From contig NZ_JAGIOO010000001.1 in NCBI RefSeq assembly GCF_017876755.1, forward strand, positions 8,727,786 through 8,791,785: a stretch of 64,000 nucleotides of DNA. The letters run 5' to 3'. Below, one piece after another: positions 60,306-64,000 of this stretch. Position numbers and translations under genes: made by a program. Position 1 is the first letter of the stretch; every line of letters begins with the position of its first letter. The notes beneath the pieces were generated by a model. It was not told the DNA's origin. It was given only the letters and a program-made list of their open reading frames with translations, and did not search any database. The DNA comes from Crossiella equi (lineage in GTDB: Bacteria > Actinomycetota > Actinomycetes > Mycobacteriales > Pseudonocardiaceae).

Positions 60306-60320
60306 TGCACAATTTTCAGC
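60294..60320. promoter_or_regulatory. LacI operator candidate at the symporter start
   Basis: Inverted repeat GCTGAAAA ... TTTTCAGC (arms 60294-60301 and 60313-60320). It includes TGAAAACCATTGCA (60296-60309), which agrees with the LacI-type site at 61398-61411 in 12 of 14 bases, and covers the symporter start codons. Likely bound by the LacI protein encoded just to the right. Confidence 0.72.
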
Positions 60321-60383
60321 AGGGTCAAGTGCCAAGACCGGACAGCCCCCTAGGATGTCGACCAACGAAGAACGGGAGGCGGG

Positions 60384-61352
60384 ATGGCCGCGACGATCAT
60401 CGAGGTGGCCCGGCTGGCGGGGGTCTCGCCCACCACGGTCTCCCGGGCGTTCACCCGCCCGGACCTGCTCAACGCCGACACCCGGGCCACCGTGCTCTCC
60501 GCCGCCGAACAGCTCGGCTACACCCCGAACCGGGCGGCGAAAGGCCTGGTCACCGGCAAGACCGGCAACGTCGGCATCCTGGTCCCGGACATCGTCAACC
60601 CGTTCTACCCACCCGTGGTCAAGGGCGCCACGGACCGGGCCAGCGCGGCCGACCTGGCCGTCTTCCTGGCCACCACCGAGCTCGACCCGCGCCGCGAGCT
60701 CAAGGTCGCCCGTGGGATGGCCAAGCAGGTCGACGGCCTGGTCCTCTGCGCCACGCAGCTCTCCGCCGAGCAGCTCGCCGGGCTCGCCGAGTCCTGCCCG
60801 GTCGTCCTGCTCAACGCCGAGAGCCCCGGCCTGCCCAGTGTCGTGGTCGACGCCGAACCGGGCATGACCGACGCCGTGGAACACCTCGCTGCTCTGGGGC
60901 ACAACGGTTTCATCTACCTCTCCGGCCCGGCGGCGTCCTGGTCCAACACCCAGCGCCTGACCGTCCTGCGCCGCGAGGCCGAGCGCCTCGGCCTGGCCTT
61001 CGACGTGCTCGGCCCCTTCGCCGCCAGCTACGACGCGGGTGTCCTGGCCGCCGACCGGGTGATCGCCTCCGGTGCCACCGCGGTGGTCGCCTTCGACGAC
61101 CAGATGGCCCTGGGCGTGCTCTCCCGGCTGCACGACCGGGGGGTGGACGTCCCCGGCCGGGTCTCGGTCGTCGGCTGCGACGGCGTGCTGCCCGTCGGCA
61201 TGGCCAGACCAGCCCTGACCACGGTGAACGCTCCCTGCGCCCGGGTCGGCCGGGCTGCCGTGGAGGTGGTCCTGGGTGATGCCCGGGAGGCCCGTGGGCA
61301 GGCCTTCGAGGGCTACCTCGTGGTCCGCGACTCCACCGGCCCGCGAGGCTGA
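60384..61352 (+). CDS. LacI-family regulator
   Basis: 322 residues, ATG 60384 behind GGGAGGCGGG. N-terminal HTH IIEVARLAGVSPTTVSRAFT (about 4-23) and hinge; the rest is the periplasmic-binding-like domain (VGILVPDIVNPFYPPVVKGA, VVAFDDQMALGVLSRLHDRG, VVGCDGVLPVGMARPALTTV). It most likely regulates the divergent symporter-nagB operon and the downstream nagA-manD genes through the TGAAAAnCnTTGCA motif. Effector likely a sugar phosphate. Confidence 0.92.
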   Translation: MAATIIEVARLAGVSPTTVSRAFTRPDLLNADTRATVLSAAEQLGYTPNRAAKGLVTGKTGNVGILVPDIVNPFYPPVVKGATDRASAADLAVFLATTELDPRRELKVARGMAKQVDGLVLCATQLSAEQLAGLAESCPVVLLNAESPGLPSVVVDAEPGMTDAVEHLAALGHNGFIYLSGPAASWSNTQRLTVLRREAERLGLAFDVLGPFAASYDAGVLAADRVIASGATAVVAFDDQMALGVLSRLHDRGVDVPGRVSVVGCDGVLPVGMARPALTTVNAPCARVGRAAVEVVLGDAREARGQAFEGYLVVRDSTGPRG

Positions 61353-61397
61353 TCCGGCCGGGGCCCTGGCCGGATCCGGCCAGGATGACGCTTGAGT

Positions 61398-61411
61398 TGA
61401 AAAGCTTTGCA
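61398..61411. promoter_or_regulatory. LacI operator candidate before nagA
   Basis: TGAAAAGCTTTGCA, the LacI-type palindrome with GC centre, 54 bases before the nagA-like ATG and 46 bases after the LacI stop. It agrees with the one at 60296-60309. Confidence 0.72.
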
Positions 61412-61464
61412 TGTCACGCTGGCCCGACTCGACCCGTTCGGACACGAACGCGAGGCGGTGCGGG

Positions 61465-62598
61465 ATGGACATCACGGGACTGGACCCGGGCAGCGGACGC
61501 GGGGTGCGCGTCCGGGCCGAGCACGGGCTCATCACCGCCGTCGAGGACGCCCCGGAGGTGACCGGGGACTGGTGGCTGGCGCCGGGACTGGTCGACCTGC
61601 AGGTCAACGGCTTCGCCGGGCACGACCTCAACGCCCCCGGCGTCGAGGTGGACACCGTGCTGGCGCTGACCGCCGCCCTGCGCGAGCACGGCGTCACCAC
61701 CTTCGCCCCCACCCTGGTCACCGCCCCCGAGCACCGGATCACCCGCGCGCTGGCCGTCATCGCGCAGGCCCGCCGGGTCAGCCCGGCCGTCCGGCACGCC
61801 ATCCCGCACGTGCACGTCGAGGGCCCGCACCTGTCCACTGAGGACGGACCGCGCGGCGCCCACGACCCGGCCTGGATGCGCCCGCCCCGCACCGAGGAGT
61901 TCCACCGCTGGCAGCAGGCCTGCGACGGCCTGGTCGGCATGGTGACGCTGTCCCCGCACCACCCGGACAGCACGGCCTACATCGCCGAGCTGCGCCGCCA
62001 CGGCGTGCACGCCGCCATCGGCCACACGCACTGCACCCCCGAGCAGGTCGAGGCCGCGGTCGAGGCGGGCGCGACGGTGTCCACGCACCTGGGCAACGGC
62101 GCGCACGCGGTGCTGCCGAGGCACCCCAACTACCTGTGGACCCAGCTCGCCGAGGACCGGCTCATGGCCGGGTTCATCGCCGACGGCCACCACCTGCCCG
62201 CCGCCGCCCTGACCGCGATGCTGCGCGCCAAGGGCCCGCACCGGTCGTTCCTGGTCTCGGACTCCGTCGCCCTGGCCGGTCTGCCGCCGGGCACCTACAC
62301 CACGCCGGTGGGCGGCCAGGTCGAGCTGACCGCGTCCGGGCGGCTGGGCAAGGCCGGCACCCCGTTCCTGGCCGGTGCCGCCCGCTGCCTGGCCGACGGT
62401 GTGGCCGAGGTGGTCGCGCTGACCGGCATCGGCCTCGCCGAGGCGCTGAGACTGGCCACGGAGAACCCGGCGCGGTTGCTGCCGCCGGGCACCGGGGCAC
62501 CCCGGGGTGTGCTCCGCCCGGGCGCGGCCGCGGACCTCGTCCGCTTCCGCTGGGCGCCCGGCGACCACCACCTGACCTTCGACAAGGAGCTCGTTTGA
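61465..62598 (+). CDS. nagA: N-acetylglucosamine-6-phosphate deacetylase-like amidohydrolase
   Basis: 377 residues from ATG 61465. Amidohydrolase/NagA features: [37 protein letters not shown] (Glu metal ligand), [20 protein letters not shown] (His), and the catalytic Asp in [15 protein letters not shown]. The usual THLFNAM segment is altered to [18 protein letters not shown], so this is an atypical subgroup and the exact substrate should be treated as open. It is followed without gap by the manD-like gene. Confidence 0.8.
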   Translation: MDITGLDPGSGRGVRVRAEHGLITAVEDAPEVTGDWWLAPGLVDLQVNGFAGHDLNAPGVEVDTVLALTAALREHGVTTFAPTLVTAPEHRITRALAVIAQARRVSPAVRHAIPHVHVEGPHLSTEDGPRGAHDPAWMRPPRTEEFHRWQQACDGLVGMVTLSPHHPDSTAYIAELRRHGVHAAIGHTHCTPEQVEAAVEAGATVSTHLGNGAHAVLPRHPNYLWTQLAEDRLMAGFIADGHHLPAAALTAMLRAKGPHRSFLVSDSVALAGLPPGTYTTPVGGQVELTASGRLGKAGTPFLAGAARCLADGVAEVVALTGIGLAEALRLATENPARLLPPGTGAPRGVLRPGAAADLVRFRWAPGDHHLTFDKELV

Positions 62599-63812
62599 TG
62601 CGCATCACCCACGCCGACGTCATCGTCACCAGCCCGGGCCGCAACTACGTGACCCTCAAGCTCACCACCGACTCCGGCCTGACCGGCCTCGGCGACGCGA
62701 CCCTGAACGGGCGCGAGCTGGCGGTGGTGTCCTACCTCCGGGACCACGTGTGCCCGCTGCTGGTCGGCAAGGACGCCTCGCGCATCACCGACATCTGGGA
62801 GTACCTGTACAAGGGCGCGTACTGGCGGCGCGGCCCGGTGACCATGACCGCGATCGCCGCCGTGGACTGCGCGCTGTGGGACATCCTGGGCAAGGCCACC
62901 GGCCGCCCGGTGCACGAGCTGCTCGGCGGCGCCTGCCGCGAGGGCGTGCTCATCTACGGCCACGCCAACGGCGGCACGGTCGAGGAGCTGGTCGCCGACG
63001 TCGGCCGCTACCTGGAGCAGGGCTACCGCGCGATCCGTGTGCAGGCCTCGGTCCCCGGCCTGGAGAGCACCTACGGCATCCACCACGAGGGCACCGGCCA
63101 CACCTACGAGCCCGCCGACGCGCGCACCCCCACCGAGAACGTCTGGGACACCGCCGCCTACCTGCGCTTCGCCCCGGAGCTGATGGCCGCGGTGCGCGAG
63201 GCGCACGGCTACGGCTTCCACCTGCTGCACGACGTGCACCACCGGCTCAGCCCGCGCGAGGCCGCCCGCCTGGGCAAGTCCCTGGAGCCGTACGACATGT
63301 TCTGGATCGAGGACGCCACCCCGGCCGAGGACCAGGCCGCGTTCGAGCTGATCCGGCAGCACACCACCACCCCGCTCGCGGTCGGCGAGGTGTTCAACTC
63401 GATCTGGGACTGCCAGCACCTGATCACCAACCGGCTCATCGACTACATCCGCTGCTCGGTCTCGCACACCGGCGGCATCACGCACCTGCGCAAGATCTTC
63501 GACCTGGCCGCGCTGTACGGCGTGCGCACCGGCTCGCACGGCGCGGGCGACCTCTCACCGGTCTCCTTGGCCGCCGCGCTCCAGCTCGACCTCGCCGTGC
63601 CCAACTTCGGCATCCAGGAGTACATGGGCCACCTCAGCCCGGCCGAGGAGGTCTTCCGCACCGGGTACCGCTTCGAGGACGGCTACCTGAAGCCGGGCAC
63701 CGCACCGGGCCTGGGCGTGGAGCTGGACGAGGAGGCCGCCGCGCGCTACCCGTACGAGCCGAAGTCGTTGCCGGTCAACCGGTTGCGGGATGGGACGATG
63801 CATGACTGGTGA
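62598..63812 (+). CDS. D-mannonate dehydratase-like (enolase superfamily, ManD/RspA)
   Basis: 404 residues; ATG shares bases with the nagA stop (TGATG). ManD markers: N-terminal capping domain, [20 protein letters not shown] (metal Asp), [10 protein letters not shown] (Glu), [16 protein letters not shown] (Glu), [20 protein letters not shown] (His). Family reaction: D-mannonate to 2-keto-3-deoxygluconate, but some members have low or other activities. Joined to nagA and to the next gene, so it belongs to one sugar-acid pathway. Confidence 0.84.
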   Translation: MRITHADVIVTSPGRNYVTLKLTTDSGLTGLGDATLNGRELAVVSYLRDHVCPLLVGKDASRITDIWEYLYKGAYWRRGPVTMTAIAAVDCALWDILGKATGRPVHELLGGACREGVLIYGHANGGTVEELVADVGRYLEQGYRAIRVQASVPGLESTYGIHHEGTGHTYEPADARTPTENVWDTAAYLRFAPELMAAVREAHGYGFHLLHDVHHRLSPREAARLGKSLEPYDMFWIEDATPAEDQAAFELIRQHTTTPLAVGEVFNSIWDCQHLITNRLIDYIRCSVSHTGGITHLRKIFDLAALYGVRTGSHGAGDLSPVSLAAALQLDLAVPNFGIQEYMGHLSPAEEVFRTGYRFEDGYLKPGTAPGLGVELDEEAAARYPYEPKSLPVNRLRDGTMHDW

Positions 63813-64000
63813 CCTCGTGCTCTCGGCGCGCACCCTGGACCGGCTGCCCGCCTCGGTGGCCCGGCCCGGCCCGCGCTCCGGCGAGGCACCCGGGATCGTG
63901 CACCTGGGCGCCGGGGCCTTCCACCGCGCGCACCAGGCCGTCCACACCGAGGAGGCGGGCGACGGCTGGGGCATCCTCGCGGTCAGCCCGCGCAATCCGG
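63802..64000 (+). CDS. Mannitol dehydrogenase/fructuronate reductase-family protein, 5' part
   Basis: The first about 66 residues are visible; the gene runs off the right edge. NAD-binding start [20 protein letters not shown] is typical of the mannitol dehydrogenase/UxuB group, which interconverts fructuronate and mannonate. It overlaps the manD stop by 11 bases. Together with ManD it could make a fructuronate to keto-deoxygluconate route. Confidence 0.75.
   Translation, partial: MTGDLVLSARTLDRLPASVARPGPRSGEAPGIVHLGAGAFHRAHQAVHTEEAGDGWGILAVSPRNP

Noticed and set aside
58848-61973. 1041-residue version of the symporter
   Set aside because: The extension is antisense to the LacI and NagA genes and precedes the operator palindrome; it has no ribosome site.

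Overview
The window is very GC-rich, high-coding-density DNA from a filamentous actinomycete. A Pseudonocardiales-type genome fits best (SARP/AfsR-like regulator, AfsA hot-dog protein, two P450s, ECF42/YCII pair, GH76), but genus is not resolvable from sequence alone.

Bases 1 to about 18.6 kb are a mobile element, most simply the right-hand part of a prophage. Read leftward from about 13.3 kb it has an early/replication block (33-aa ORF, small HTH proteins, replication initiator, phage zinc-finger loader-like protein), a row of self-contained moron-like units (three divergent DUF2786-like paralogs, each with a near-identical promoter/leader and its own hairpin terminator), HNH endonuclease, a Mom-like DNA hypermodification protein, terminase small and large subunits, portal and the start of a VG15-like head protein. 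The rest of the structural genes and any integrase must lie left of base 1. A rightward repressor-like gene starts at 13.79 kb. From 14.8 to 18.4 kb lies visibly AT-richer cargo: an HTH sensor (DUF5919-like) with an inositol-monophosphatase-family protein, divergent from five overlapping small genes, three of which are CxxC paralogs. The element ends inside an SDR gene whose C-terminal half is missing, which suggests the integration site.

From 18.6 to 42 kb is ordinary chromosome: TetR/SDR with a P450-ferredoxin pair, SAM methyltransferase, YdcF-like membrane protein, a GcvH-like protein lacking the lipoyl lysine, ECF42 sigma with its YCII partner, LysR/PoxB, a SWIM-SNF2 pair, an Asp-nucleophile hydrolase, a SARP-ATPase regulator with a GH76 enzyme, an M16-like peptidase and a 162-bp palindromic MITE-like element.

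From 43 to 49.1 kb is a compact five-gene leftward operon with overlapping genes: AfsA-type hot-dog protein, isoprenylcysteine-methyltransferase-like protein, an 885-aa PEP-synthase/PigC/Rph-like phosphotransferase, UbiA-type prenyltransferase and an MDR reductase, with an ARE-like palindrome upstream. I regard this as the most interesting candidate for an undescribed pathway.

From 49 to 58 kb come small enzymes, exporters, an AraC/aldo-keto reductase pair, a small-molecule O-methyltransferase beside a flavin-monooxygenase remnant, and a second P450. From 58 to 64 kb is a LacI-controlled sugar-catabolic locus: NagB-like deaminase, solute:sodium symporter, LacI regulator, NagA-like amidohydrolase, mannonate dehydratase and the start of a mannitol dehydrogenase/fructuronate reductase-family gene, with a shared operator motif at both promoters. 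No tRNA, rRNA or CRISPR array was found.
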